Part shown: in pieces, positions 53,983 through 64,000 of the stretch
Layout: every line of letters starts with the position of its first letter
Numbering within the stretch: the first letter of the stretch is position 1
Assembly: GCF_003226325.1 (NCBI RefSeq)
Contig: NZ_PDOD01000001.1
Span: forward strand, 248,001 to 312,000
DNA length: 64,000 nt
Reading direction: 5' to 3'
DNA from: Salipaludibacillus keqinensis
Lineage (GTDB): Bacteria > Bacillota > Bacilli > Bacillales > Salisediminibacteriaceae
The notes under the pieces: generated by a model
What the model was told of the DNA's origin: nothing
The model's database searches: none
What the model saw: only the letters and a program-made list of their open reading frames with translations
Translations under genes and position numbers: made by a program

Positions 53983-55170
53983 ATGAAAAATCAATGGTTA
54001 CAAAGATCAACAGGGCATGTGAAAATACGAGTGACAGAAGCTTCGGCTGAAGATTTTATAAATGACTGCGCCAAAAGAGGTGTAGTTGTTTGGGGAATTA
54101 CTTACGAAGAAGAGAAAATGTTCACTGCTCATATATTATTAACCGACCTTTCAAAACTTAAGAAAATGGCCAAGCACCTCCCTTGCCGTATCGTGTTTAT
54201 TGAAAAAAGAGGAATTCCCTTTGTACTAAATAAATTATCTCGCCGGAAGGGAATGATTACAGGTTTTGCAGCGTTTTTGTTGTTTTTATTTGTTCTATCT
54301 CACATGGTTTGGGATATTGAAATAGAAGGAGCCTCGCCTGCCTTGGAACATGACTTAACGAATGCCATTCATGAGATGGGAATTACCAAAGGGAAACTGC
54401 AATATTTCCTTCCTTCTCCTGAAGAGATACAGCAAAAATTGACCAATGAAATAGATGAAATCACATGGGTGGGAGTAACGAAACAGGGATCTGCCTATCA
54501 CTTTCAAATTGTTGAGAAGGAAATTGTCGAGGAAAAGCCTTCAAACATATCAGGACATTTAGTAGCCGCAAGAAAAGCTGTGATCCACGATTTATTTGTT
54601 GAAAAAGGAAAGCCTATGGTTACCCCAAATCAGGTTGTTGAGAAAGGAGATATTCTGGTCTCTGGTTTAATTGGTAAAGAAGACAACGCTAGGCAAATAT
54701 CGGCGGAGGGAAGTGTCGTAGGAGAATTTTGGTATGAAGTGAACATGGACGTCCCACTAAACGTTATCATTGAAACCCTTACAGGGGAAGTGAATCGGAA
54801 GCACGGGATTATGATTGGAAAACTGTTTGTTCCAATATGGGGACTCAACGGCATTGAATCAGAACATATAGTGGAAGAAACATTCACAAAGAGGTGGGTG
54901 CCCTTCGGCTTTGCTCTTCCATTTGGCTATCGCTATGTAAATGAATATGAAATGAATGCAGTAAAGGAAGAAAGAATGAAAGAGGAGGCAGTTTCCATAG
55001 CTGTAAAAGAAAGCGAAAAAAGGCTACTACAACAATTTTCCAGCAGCGCTGAAGTTGTAGACGAAAAAGTTTTGCACCAGATCGTAGACGGTGGTAAAGT
55101 AAAGGTATCCTTACACTTACGGATTATTGATGAAATCGCGTTAAAACAACCGATTATCCAAGGAGACTGA
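53983..55170 (+). CDS. yqfD: sporulation protein YqfD
   Basis: A 395-residue protein with one membrane helix (about 91-110) after a 90-residue cytoplasmic part, and an outer domain of about 280 residues. The family is linked to SpoIV-type stage IV sporulation proteins. Landmarks are RIVFIEKRGIPFVLNKLSRR (about 69-88) and VWDIEIEGA. Size is normal. It probably shares the sigma-E transcript with yqfC. Confidence 0.93.
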   Translation: MKNQWLQRSTGHVKIRVTEASAEDFINDCAKRGVVVWGITYEEEKMFTAHILLTDLSKLKKMAKHLPCRIVFIEKRGIPFVLNKLSRRKGMITGFAAFLLFLFVLSHMVWDIEIEGASPALEHDLTNAIHEMGITKGKLQYFLPSPEEIQQKLTNEIDEITWVGVTKQGSAYHFQIVEKEIVEEKPSNISGHLVAARKAVIHDLFVEKGKPMVTPNQVVEKGDILVSGLIGKEDNARQISAEGSVVGEFWYEVNMDVPLNVIIETLTGEVNRKHGIMIGKLFVPIWGLNGIESEHIVEETFTKRWVPFGFALPFGYRYVNEYEMNAVKEERMKEEAVSIAVKESEKRLLQQFSSSAEVVDEKVLHQIVDGGKVKVSLHLRIIDEIALKQPIIQGD

Positions 55171-55175
55171 GACGA

Positions 55176-56147
55176 TTGATAGAAAATAAATTAACGATTG
55201 CGTTACCAATTCAAGGGTCTAATGAAGTACAAGCATTATTTGGTCCAAATGATAAACATTTACAAAGACTTGAAGAAACATTTTCTACGAAAATCCTGAC
55301 TAGAGGTGAGGAAATAACGATTTTCGGTGAAGATGAGACGAACCACAAAATTCGAGATATCTTAGAAATGCTTTTGAAACTTATTCGAAATGGAATTTCA
55401 GTAAAAGAAAGAGATGTTCTTTATGCTGCCCAACTTGCTAATCGTGGATTATTGGATGAGATGACTGATTTATATGAAGATAAAATTACGGTTACTGCTA
55501 AGGGTAAACCAATACTCGCTAAAACTTTAGGGCAAAGACACTATGTTTCTGCTATCAGAAAAAATGATATTGTTTTTGGGATAGGTCCTGCGGGTACTGG
55601 TAAGACTTATTTAGCGGTAGTTCTAGCAGTACATGCTCTAAAAGAAGGCCAAGTAAAACGAATTGTTCTTACTAGACCTGCCGTTGAGGCCGGTGAGAGT
55701 TTAGGATTTTTGCCAGGCGATTTAAAGGAAAAGGTTGACCCTTATTTACGTCCCCTTTACGATGCCCTTCATGATGTATTAGGTGTAGAGCATACTGCAC
55801 GTTTGATGGAACGAGGGACGATTGAAATTGCACCGCTAGCTTATATGCGCGGAAGGACTCTTGATGATTCGTTTGTTATATTAGACGAAGCACAAAATAC
55901 CACATCTGAACAGATAAAAATGTTTCTAACGAGGCTGGGATTTGGTTCGAAAATGGTTGTTACAGGCGACTTGACCCAAATAGACTTACCACGGGGGAAG
56001 ATGTCCGGATTGAAAGTCGCTTTGAATATTCTTAATAAAGTGGAGGGGATGGCTTTTATCCACCTTGAATCAGCCGATGTGGTGCGCCATACTCTTGTTC
56101 AACGTATTATTGATGCTTATGAGGTTGAAGACAGTCAAGGTAAATAA
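55176..56147 (+). CDS. phoH: PhoH family ATPase (PhoH/YbeZ-like)
   Basis: A 323-residue P-loop ATPase. A KH-like N-terminus (about 1-100) is followed by Walker A GPAGTGKTYLAVV (about 134-146), LTRPAVEAGESLGFLPGDLK and Walker B FVILDEAQNTT. In many bacteria it is linked to ybeY and tied to RNA metabolism; here pgpH stands between them. The start is TTG at 55176, with AAGGAGAC upstream. Confidence 0.95.
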   Translation: MIENKLTIALPIQGSNEVQALFGPNDKHLQRLEETFSTKILTRGEEITIFGEDETNHKIRDILEMLLKLIRNGISVKERDVLYAAQLANRGLLDEMTDLYEDKITVTAKGKPILAKTLGQRHYVSAIRKNDIVFGIGPAGTGKTYLAVVLAVHALKEGQVKRIVLTRPAVEAGESLGFLPGDLKEKVDPYLRPLYDALHDVLGVEHTARLMERGTIEIAPLAYMRGRTLDDSFVILDEAQNTTSEQIKMFLTRLGFGSKMVVTGDLTQIDLPRGKMSGLKVALNILNKVEGMAFIHLESADVVRHTLVQRIIDAYEVEDSQGK

Positions 56148-56221
56148 CTTCATCTTCTTTAAGATCGAGACACTTTTTTTATTCTTCATAGGACAGATAA
56201 GAAATTTAATGAGGTGGGGGA

Positions 56222-58441
56222 ATGGTGGCAAAGCGGTCATCGATTGATCATCAGTCGTGGTGGAAGAAACTGCAAAATCATCGATATATTCGGTTGTTTT
56301 TCTTTTTATTATTAGGAATCATTACATACAGCTTGTTAGTTTCAAATATTATCCCTGATACTCTAGAAGTGGAACAGGGAACCGTTTCAGATAATGATAT
56401 ACGTTCGCCATTAACGATTGAAAATAAAGCTGAAACGGAGCGATTAGAGCAAGAAGCTTTTGATGCAGTGGAACCGGTATATTCGATGAGATCCCGCTAT
56501 TCCCAAAATCAAATTGAACGAATTCAAGATATCTTTCATTCAATTAAACAAGTTCGTGCTGAAGTGGCGGAACGTGAAGAAGAAATTGATACGATAACAG
56601 AAGGAAGCGAAGAGGAAGAGGAAACGAACAATCAAGAAGAATTAATCGAAGAATTCACTCTCGAAGAAAAAATCGATCGAACGCGCGAGTTGTTAACGGA
56701 ACAAACAAATGATCACCTAGCGGATGAAACGTTGGAAACGTTATTAAGAGTGTCTCCTGAGGATTTACAAATAGCTCAGGAAACGACGACTAGTGCTGTC
56801 TATGATGTGATGACTGAAGAAATTGAAATGGCACAAGTGGATCAAGCTAAAGATGAAGTCGAACGACAAGTGGACATACAGTCGGTAAGTCCAACATTGA
56901 CTAGAGCGATGAAGGAAATTTCAAGATTTGGTATTATGGCAAACTATATGATCGATGAAGAAGCTACAGTGGAAGCAAGAGAGCAAGCAGTTGAAATGGT
57001 TGAGCCGGTCATGCTCCGTGAAGGACACCTTATTGTTGAAGAAGGACAAGTTATCACATCGGATGTATATCAGCAGCTAGCTTTAGTAGGCTTAACTGAA
57101 GATATTAATGTCGTCTATCCTTACCTTGGGTTAGCGATTATAGTTATGTTATTAATGGGGATGCTAAGCTATTATTTAAATGATGCTAAAACGACGCTTC
57201 AGACTAATAATACACATTTATTAATGTATGGAGTGATTTACTCCGTTACGTTGGTATTGTTAAAGTTGGTTAGTATGATGCACGTGATCGATGTTGACGG
57301 GATTACTTATATAGCACCTGTTGCTATGGGAACAATTTTGATCACAACGCTGCTTCAGTCCAGAGTCGCTTTATTTACAAGTATGGTGTTTGCCATCGTG
57401 GCTAGTATAATGTTTAATAATCAAGCTCCTGGTGTAGTAGACTATTCTCATGGGATTTATGTATTTTTCAGTGGTGTTGCCGGGGTTTTCTTTTTAAATA
57501 AATCCCACCGTATAATAAGAATGCTACAAACAGGAATGTTTGTATCGCTCATTAATGTCTTAGTTGTATTGGCGATCATCTTATTGAAAAATGCTCAGTT
57601 TGGCTGGATTGAAATTGGATTGAACTTAGCTTTCGCAGCTATAGCAGGGTTTATAGCTGTTGTGTTAACGGTCGGACTTTTGCCATTTTTTGAAGCCGGC
57701 TTTGGCATATTGTCCACAACGAAATTAATTGAATTATCCAATCCTAATCATCCTCTTTTAAGAAAAATATTATTAGAGGCACCAGGCACGTATCATCATA
57801 GTGTGATCGTAGCTAATTTAGCTGAAGCGGCATGTGAATCCGTTGGAGCGAATGGATTATTAGCGAGAGTGGGAGCCTATTACCATGATATAGGTAAAAC
57901 GAGGCGGCCTCATTTCTTCATTGAAAATCAAATGAAAATAGAGAATCCTCACGACACTATTTCGCCTAAATTAAGCAAAACAATCATTATTGCCCATCCT
58001 TACGATGGTGCAGAAATGTTAAAATCCTATAAAATCCCAAAAGAACTAATTGATATAGCGGAACAACATCATGGTACTACGTTATTGAAGTATTTTTATC
58101 ACAAAGCAAAGCAAGAATCTGATGAGGTTATTTCAGAGAAGGATTTCAGATATCCTGGACCAAAAGCAACAAACAAAGAATCAGCAATTGTAGGAATTGC
58201 TGATTGTGTAGAAGCGGCAGTAAGGTCTATGCAGCATCCGACAAATGAGAAAATAGAAATGCTCGTGCGTAAGATTGTTACAGACCGATTAGAGGATGGC
58301 CAGTTTGATGAATGTGATTTAACATTGAAAGAACTTAATATGATTTCAACGTCTATGTGTGAAACGTTGCAAGGGACGTTTCATTCTCGAATTGAGTATC
58401 CTGAAGACGACCTACCTAAAGTGAAGGAGGAAACAAAATGA
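56222..58441 (+). CDS. pgpH: cyclic-di-AMP phosphodiesterase PgpH (YqfF)
   Basis: A 739-residue membrane receptor. One N-terminal helix (about 22-42), an extracellular 7TMR-HDED domain (about 55-290), seven helices (about 298-490) and a cytoplasmic HD domain (about 505-700). HD metal ligands are in HSVIVANLAEAA, YYHDIGKTRRP and AEQHHGTT. It cleaves c-di-AMP to pApA and so affects potassium and osmotic balance. It overlaps ybeY by four bases. Confidence 0.95.
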   Translation: MVAKRSSIDHQSWWKKLQNHRYIRLFFFLLLGIITYSLLVSNIIPDTLEVEQGTVSDNDIRSPLTIENKAETERLEQEAFDAVEPVYSMRSRYSQNQIERIQDIFHSIKQVRAEVAEREEEIDTITEGSEEEEETNNQEELIEEFTLEEKIDRTRELLTEQTNDHLADETLETLLRVSPEDLQIAQETTTSAVYDVMTEEIEMAQVDQAKDEVERQVDIQSVSPTLTRAMKEISRFGIMANYMIDEEATVEAREQAVEMVEPVMLREGHLIVEEGQVITSDVYQQLALVGLTEDINVVYPYLGLAIIVMLLMGMLSYYLNDAKTTLQTNNTHLLMYGVIYSVTLVLLKLVSMMHVIDVDGITYIAPVAMGTILITTLLQSRVALFTSMVFAIVASIMFNNQAPGVVDYSHGIYVFFSGVAGVFFLNKSHRIIRMLQTGMFVSLINVLVVLAIILLKNAQFGWIEIGLNLAFAAIAGFIAVVLTVGLLPFFEAGFGILSTTKLIELSNPNHPLLRKILLEAPGTYHHSVIVANLAEAACESVGANGLLARVGAYYHDIGKTRRPHFFIENQMKIENPHDTISPKLSKTIIIAHPYDGAEMLKSYKIPKELIDIAEQHHGTTLLKYFYHKAKQESDEVISEKDFRYPGPKATNKESAIVGIADCVEAAVRSMQHPTNEKIEMLVRKIVTDRLEDGQFDECDLTLKELNMISTSMCETLQGTFHSRIEYPEDDLPKVKEETK

Positions 58442-58902
58442 GTAACTATACAATTGATATTATAGACGAGACGGAAGCCCTATCAGCGGAGGAAAAAACA
58501 TTAGTGTCCACTGTTTTGGAATCGGCTCTTGTTGAAGAAAAAGTGAGAGAAGAATCTGAACTTAGCGTAACGTTTGTAAGTGACGAGCGAATTAGAGAAC
58601 TTAATAGGGATTATAGGGATAAAGATCAACCGACAGACGTATTATCGTTTGCGTTAAATGAGGATGAGGGAGAAATACTAAATGAGGGTATGCCTAATCT
58701 CATCGGAGACATTGTCATTTCCATTCCACGAGCGAAGGAACAAGCTAAGGACTATGGACATGATTTCAAGAGGGAACTATGCTTTCTAGCGGTCCACGGA
58801 TTTCTTCATTTAATAGGCTATGATCACGAATCTGAAAAAAACGAAACAGCTATGTTTACAAAACAAGAGGAAATTTTAACTAAACATGGACTTGAAAAGT
58901 AA
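58438..58902 (+). CDS. ybeY: endoribonuclease YbeY (YqfG)
   Basis: A 154-residue zinc-dependent RNase with the site HGFLHLIGYDHE (about 121-132), plus DVLSFALNEDE. It takes part in 16S rRNA 3' end maturation and ribosome quality control. It overlaps dgkA by 17 bases. Confidence 0.96.
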   Translation: MSNYTIDIIDETEALSAEEKTLVSTVLESALVEEKVREESELSVTFVSDERIRELNRDYRDKDQPTDVLSFALNEDEGEILNEGMPNLIGDIVISIPRAKEQAKDYGHDFKRELCFLAVHGFLHLIGYDHESEKNETAMFTKQEEILTKHGLEK

Positions 58903-59278
58903 AAGTCCCTTTGTCTCGTGGACCCGCTTGAAAAAGAGCTTTTACTATGCATCAAAAGGAATTTACCACACGTGGAGATCTGAACAAAACTTTCGTATTC
59001 ACATCGTTGTAGCTTTCTTCGTATTTATTGCTGCTCAGATCCTTCAGGTGCCCATTGTTGAACAAGCTATTTTGGCTGTTGTTATTGGTGCGGTAATTGG
59101 GATGGAATTAATTAATACAGCGCTAGAACACATGGTTGATTTAGTCGTTCAAACGTATGATGAACGAGCAAAAATAATAAAAGATGCTGCAGCAGGAGCA
59201 GTGTTTGTATTTGCATTGACTGCTGTTTTAGTAGGAAGCATGATTTTTATCCCGAGAGTACTAGAAATATTTTTATAA
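58886..59278 (+). CDS. dgkA: undecaprenol/diacylglycerol kinase DgkA
   Basis: A 130-residue membrane kinase with three helices. RSEQNFRIHIV (about 32-42) and GMELINTALEHMVDLV (about 71-86) are the active-site signatures. Gram-positive members phosphorylate undecaprenol. The ATG lies inside ybeY. Confidence 0.94.
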   Translation: MDLKSKSPFVSWTRLKKSFYYASKGIYHTWRSEQNFRIHIVVAFFVFIAAQILQVPIVEQAILAVVIGAVIGMELINTALEHMVDLVVQTYDERAKIIKDAAAGAVFVFALTAVLVGSMIFIPRVLEIFL

Positions 59279-59309
59279 AACAAAAGTTTATCTTTGATAA
59301 GGATGATGA

Positions 59310-60615
<1,306 letters not shown>

Positions 60616-60727
60616 AATATGCTCATAAATGTCAATTTTTCCTTGACATGAAAATGCTGATCGAGGTCATCATAACAGATAATGAATTAAGTAATTACGT
60701 CTGTTTAAGGAAAGGTGGAGTAACGGG

Positions 60728-60877
60728 ATGCGGCAGTTATCTTGGCAAGTATTCTCCATGACAGGCAATGTTGAATCTTATTTGTTATTTAAAGAACTAG
60801 ATCGTGATCGAGTGGATGAAGCTTCCGAAGAGGAGGAAGAAAATCCTCTTAAAGACCACGATTCAATCGTTCATTAA
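60728..60877 (+). CDS. yqzL: YqzL family protein
   Basis: A 49-residue protein, MRQLSWQVFSMTGNVESYLL then FKELDRDR and an acidic tail. It matches YqzL of B. subtilis (W..FS.TGN...YLLFKE) and sits in the same place between era and recO. GGAAAGGTGGAG is upstream. Function unknown. Confidence 0.88.
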   Translation: MRQLSWQVFSMTGNVESYLLFKELDRDRVDEASEEEEENPLKDHDSIVH

Positions 60878-60912
60878 TGACCTCTAGATCACCTTAGAAT
60901 GCGGGTGATGAG

Positions 60913-61656
60913 TTGTTAGAGAAATTTGAAGGAATAATTATACGCACGACGAACTACGCTGAAACAAATAAAGTATTAACCATTTATTCTCGAGAACATG
61001 GAAAAATAGCTTTAATGGCTAGAGGAGCAAGGCGACCAAAAAGCCGCTTTGCTTCCAGTTCTCAACTGTTTATTTTTGGCACGTTCGTCTACCAAAAGTC
61101 GAGCGGTATAGGTACGCTGAATCAAGCAGACATTATTGATTCTTTTAGAGAAGTTAGAAGCGATCTTATGTTAACGGCTTACGCTGCTTATATAGTAGAA
61201 TTGCTTGATAAACTAACGGAAGATAGGTCAAGCAACCCTTATTTATTTGAATTGCTGTACCAACTTCTTCATCATTTAAATGAAGGAGAGGACGGAGAAA
61301 TCTTACTTAGAATCATGGAGACAAAAATGTTGACGTTCTCAGGTTCGGCCCCTACACTTCACCAATGTGCTAGATGTGGAAGTACAGAGTTACCGTTTAA
61401 TTTTTCCTTGAAATTTGGTGGTGCAATCTGTCGAAGGTGTTTAGTAGAAGACACCTACCATCTGAAGGTCTCACCCGCAGTGATGAAGTTATTGCGTCTT
61501 TTCCAACAATTAAATCCTACTCGTATTGGCCAGATCTCTGTTAAGAAAGAAACAAAAGCGCAATTGAAGGAAGTTTTGGAAACTTATTATCAAGAACATG
61601 TAGGTGTTTATTTGAAATCTAAACGGTTTTTAGATCAAATGGATAAATATCTATGA
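60913..61656 (+). CDS. recO: DNA repair protein RecO
   Basis: A 247-residue protein with an N-terminal OB fold (GIIIRTTNYAETNKVLTIYS, about 6-25), a helical part and a zinc site CARCGSTELPFNF ... CRRC (about 154-178). It loads RecA with RecR. The start is TTG at 60913; no ATG gives the conserved N-terminus. Confidence 0.95.
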   Translation: MLEKFEGIIIRTTNYAETNKVLTIYSREHGKIALMARGARRPKSRFASSSQLFIFGTFVYQKSSGIGTLNQADIIDSFREVRSDLMLTAYAAYIVELLDKLTEDRSSNPYLFELLYQLLHHLNEGEDGEILLRIMETKMLTFSGSAPTLHQCARCGSTELPFNFSLKFGGAICRRCLVEDTYHLKVSPAVMKLLRLFQQLNPTRIGQISVKKETKAQLKEVLETYYQEHVGVYLKSKRFLDQMDKYL

Positions 61657-61731
61657 CGATCCATTGACATGTTCCTAGTTTTTAAGTAATATTTGAAAAT
61701 AAGTAAATGTTATTAATGTATAATGCGTAGA
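61657..61731 (+). promoter_or_regulatory. promoter region of the glyQS T-box transcript
   Basis: TATAAT at 61719-61724 is the best -10 element; TTGAAA at 61693-61698 is a possible -35 with a long 20-base spacer. Alternatively TTGACA (61664-61669) with TAATAT (61687-61692) has ideal 17-base spacing. Either would start before the T-box stem I. Confidence 0.5.
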
Positions 61732-61734
61732 AGG

Positions 61735-61935
61735 AAAGTAGTACTTATCCTCTTAATACAGTAGAGCGAGCTTAGGGTGGTGGAAGCTAAGTGTATTTAC
61801 GGTAAGGAAGGCGTTCTGGAGCATCATTATTAAAGAGGTACGGCATTGTATTAGCTGTGCAAGTAGGGTGGAACCGCGGGTAACTCTCGTCCCTATGTCC
61901 AAGGAAATGGACATAGAGACGAGAGTTTTTTATTT
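61735..61935 (+). ncRNA. glycine T-box leader of glyQS
   Basis: Stem I parts are present: AGTAGAGCGAGC near 61761-61772, a distal-loop candidate GGTGGTGG and the likely specifier GGC (Gly) at 61810-61812. The T-box AGGGTGGAACCGCGGG at 61865-61880 carries the UGGA bulge that fits a tRNA-Gly ending in UCCA. A strong terminator follows. Uncharged tRNA-Gly would favour the antiterminator and allow glyQS transcription. The 5' end is approximate. Confidence 0.93.
61882..61932 (+). terminator. T-box-controlled terminator
   Basis: AACTCTCGTC-CTATGTCC pairs with GGACATAG-GACGAGAGTT, with one mismatch, and six T follow. The left arm overlaps the region needed for the antiterminator. Confidence 0.93.
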
Positions 61936-62039
61936 GTTATCCATTTTCTTACTTTTACATCGTCGTTTACGTTACTGAGGTACTATTCAATGCATTGTAA
62001 AAGGTCATAGCTACATAGAAAATAAATGGAGGGATAAGA

Positions 62040-62930
62040 ATGAATGTTCAAGAAATGATCTTAACTTTACAGAAGTTTTGGGGAGAACAAAATTGTTTGA
62101 TTTTACAACCGTATGATGTGGAAAAAGGAGCGGGGACGATGAATCCTATGACGTTCTTGCGAAGCATAGGTCCAGAACCTTGGAATGTAGCTTATGTTGA
62201 ACCTTCTAGAAGACCGTCAGATGGACGATATGGTGAAAATCCTAACCGGCTGTATCAGCATCATCAGTTCCAAGTAGTAATGAAACCTTCTCCAGACAAC
62301 ATTCAAGAATTGTATTTGAAAAGTTTACAGGAGTTAGGAATTAAACCGGAAGAACATGATATTCGATTTGTAGAAGATAACTGGGAAGCTCCGACTCTCG
62401 CAGCTTGGGGTCTAGGTTGGGAAGTATGGCTTGACGGAATGGAAATTACTCAGTTCACTTATTTCCAACAAGTGGGGGGATTGGATGCAAGCCCAGTTTC
62501 TGTAGAGATTACCTATGGAATTGAGAGGTTAGCTTCATATATTCAAGACAAAGAAAATGTATATGATCTTGAATGGGTAAATGGATTTACGTATGGCGAC
62601 GTGTTTTTGCAAAATGAGTATGAGCAATCTAAATATGCATTTGAAGTTGCGGATCCTAAAATGTTATTTGATTTATTCGCTACGTATGAGAAGGAAGCGG
62701 GTAGAGCCTTGAAAGAGAATCTTGTCATTCCATCGTATGACTACGTATTAAAATGTTCTCACGTATTTAACTTATTAGATGCCCAAGGGGCCATTTCTGT
62801 GACAGAAAGAGCAGGCTACATTAGCCGGGTGAGAAACCTTGCCCGAGGTTGTGCTAAACAGTATTATCACATTAGAGAAGAGCTAGGGTTTCCGATGTTA
62901 AAGGTGAAGGAGGATACGAATCATGAGTAA
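62040..62930 (+). CDS. glyQ: glycyl-tRNA synthetase alpha subunit
   Basis: A 296-residue subunit of the tetrameric GlyRS. It holds the class II catalytic core, with [20 protein letters not shown] (about 24-43), [19 protein letters not shown] and [26 protein letters not shown] precedes the ATG. It overlaps glyS by eight bases. Confidence 0.97.
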   Translation: MNVQEMILTLQKFWGEQNCLILQPYDVEKGAGTMNPMTFLRSIGPEPWNVAYVEPSRRPSDGRYGENPNRLYQHHQFQVVMKPSPDNIQELYLKSLQELGIKPEEHDIRFVEDNWEAPTLAAWGLGWEVWLDGMEITQFTYFQQVGGLDASPVSVEITYGIERLASYIQDKENVYDLEWVNGFTYGDVFLQNEYEQSKYAFEVADPKMLFDLFATYEKEAGRALKENLVIPSYDYVLKCSHVFNLLDAQGAISVTERAGYISRVRNLARGCAKQYYHIREELGFPMLKVKEDTNHE

Positions 62931-64000
62931 TCGTACGCTTTTATTAGAAATAGGATTAGAAGAAATGCCGGCAAGATTTGTGACAAATGCCATGAATCAG
63001 TTGAAGCAAAGAGTCGAGAAGTGGTTTGAAAGTCACCGATTATCTTATTCGAAAGTAGAAGCTTATTCTACACCTCGTAGACTAGCCGTCGTTGTTGATG
63101 GTCTAGTAGAAAAACAAGAGGATATGGAAGAAGAAGCGAAAGGGCCTTCTAAGAAAATTGCTATTGATGACGCTGGTGAGTGGTCCAAGGCAGCTCAGGG
63201 GTTCGCAAGAGGGCAAGGTGCCACAGTCAATGACCTTTATTTCAAAGAATTAAAAGGCGAAGAATATGTATTTCTAAAAAAGCATACCTCAGGTGAAGCT
63301 GTTCAATCTTTGCTTCCGGAATTGAAGGAAGTAATTTTAAGTATCCCTTTTCCAAAAAACATGAAGTGGGGTACAAATGACCTTCGTTTTGTAAGACCTG
63401 TAAAGTGGATTGTAGCATTATTTGGAGAAGAAGTTGTTCCATTTGATATAGCTGGTATCCATACGAATCGAGTGACTTACGGTCATCGTTTCCTTGGGTC
63501 AAAAGTTGAAGTAAAAGAAGCGGATCATTATGTTCAAACACTATTAAAAGAGTTTGTCATTGTTGATCCCCTAGAAAGAAAGAAAGCGATTCGTACGCAA
63601 ATAGAGCGAATGGCTGAAGAAGAGAATTGGTCTATTTTTATTGATGAAGATTTGTTAGAAGAAGTGAATAATTTAGTAGAATATCCTACAGCACTTTACG
63701 GAAGTTTCGATGAGCGTTTTTTAACTGTCCCTGACGACGTGCTGATTACTTCAATGCGCGAGCATCAACGTTACTTTCCTGTTAAAAACGGTGCAGGAGA
63801 ATTATTGCCCTATTTCGTAACAGTAAGAAATGGAGATCACCGCCATTTGGAGAATGTCCAAAAAGGAAATGAGAAAGTGTTACGAGCACGTTTAGCTGAC
63901 TCAGAGTTTTTCTATCAAGAAGATTTACGGAAGAATTTTGCATCTCTTTTTGACCGGTTAGAGGCGATTGTTTATCACGAAGAATTGGGCTCTGTTGCGG
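62923..64000 (+). CDS. glyS: glycyl-tRNA synthetase beta subunit, partial (C-terminus beyond window)
   Basis: The frame is open from the ATG at 62923 to the window end, giving 359 residues of about 690. The start [20 protein letters not shown] and [20 protein letters not shown] (about 145-164) are typical. AAGGAGG precedes the ATG. The beta subunit provides tRNA binding. Confidence 0.96.
   Translation, partial: MSNRTLLLEIGLEEMPARFVTNAMNQLKQRVEKWFESHRLSYSKVEAYSTPRRLAVVVDGLVEKQEDMEEEAKGPSKKIAIDDAGEWSKAAQGFARGQGATVNDLYFKELKGEEYVFLKKHTSGEAVQSLLPELKEVILSIPFPKNMKWGTNDLRFVRPVKWIVALFGEEVVPFDIAGIHTNRVTYGHRFLGSKVEVKEADHYVQTLLKEFVIVDPLERKKAIRTQIERMAEEENWSIFIDEDLLEEVNNLVEYPTALYGSFDERFLTVPDDVLITSMREHQRYFPVKNGAGELLPYFVTVRNGDHRHLENVQKGNEKVLRARLADSEFFYQEDLRKNFASLFDRLEAIVYHEELGSVA

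Noticed and set aside
60629-60655. ATGTCAA/TTGACAT inverted repeat between era and yqzL as a terminator or promoter
   Set aside because: The stem is seven AT-rich pairs without a T-run, and the TTGACA has no -10 element at proper distance.

Overview
This window looks like a chromosomal segment of an endospore-forming, naturally competence-equipped low-GC Gram-positive bacterium of the Bacillaceae. The evidence is spore germination (gerA-type operon, gpr), sporulation (spoIIP, yqfC, yqfD, sda), the comE locus, a CIRCE-controlled dnaK operon, a glycine T-box and long gene-order agreement with the Bacillus subtilis yqe-yqf region. A complete seven-gene Mrp Na+/H+ antiporter and the many acidic residues in the proteins fit a marine, halophilic or alkaliphilic relative (for example Halobacillus, Pontibacillus or Virgibacillus type). 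The genus is an inference that 16S or a database search would have to settle.

Region 1 (1-21.4 kb) is a mosaic without the B. subtilis order. It holds a gerA-type germinant receptor operon (minus), a lipoate ligase, deoD, an HD-GYP protein, the ykuU-ykuV thiol-peroxidase pair under a Fur/PerR-like operator, and an 864-residue DHH-CBS-tRNA nucleotidyltransferase fusion. Then come divergent pssA and psd, a CdaR-type regulator followed by glcD-glcF-like glycolate oxidase genes (the ysfB-ysfC-ysfD set), the mrpABCDEFG operon (minus) and a small membrane protein whose ribosome binding site lies in a hairpin loop.

Region 2 (21.4-64 kb) follows the B. subtilis order closely. A previously unlisted small gene, sda, faces yqeG across an intergenic region with perfect DnaA boxes. 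The run continues yqeG-yqeH-aroE-yhbY-nadD-yqeK-rsfS-yqeM, comER (opposite), comEA-EB-EC, yqzM (small, opposite), holA, rpsT (opposite), gpr-spoIIP-yqxA-lepA, hemW-hrcA-grpE-dnaK-dnaJ-prmA-rsmE-mtaB, yqeW (opposite), rpsU-yqeY, an unknown 106-residue gene, the nfeD/floA membrane-domain genes, a sigma-E-type promoter before yqfC-yqfD, phoH, pgpH, ybeY, dgkA, cdd, era, yqzL (small), recO, the glycine T-box and glyQ-glyS, cut by the window end.

Together the genes cover translation quality and ribosome assembly (yqeH, yhbY, rsfS, era, ybeY, lepA, rsmE, prmA, mtaB, glyQS), protein folding, DNA uptake, spore formation and germination, envelope lipids, and Na+/pH homeostasis. I saw no insertion sequence, prophage, CRISPR array, rRNA or tRNA gene. 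I did not find a clearly new multi-gene system. The observations most worth following up are the fused nucleotidyltransferase, the DnaA-box region with sda, the hairpin over the ribosome binding site at 21.2 kb, the operator at ykuU and the unexplained stretch at 32.2-32.5 kb.
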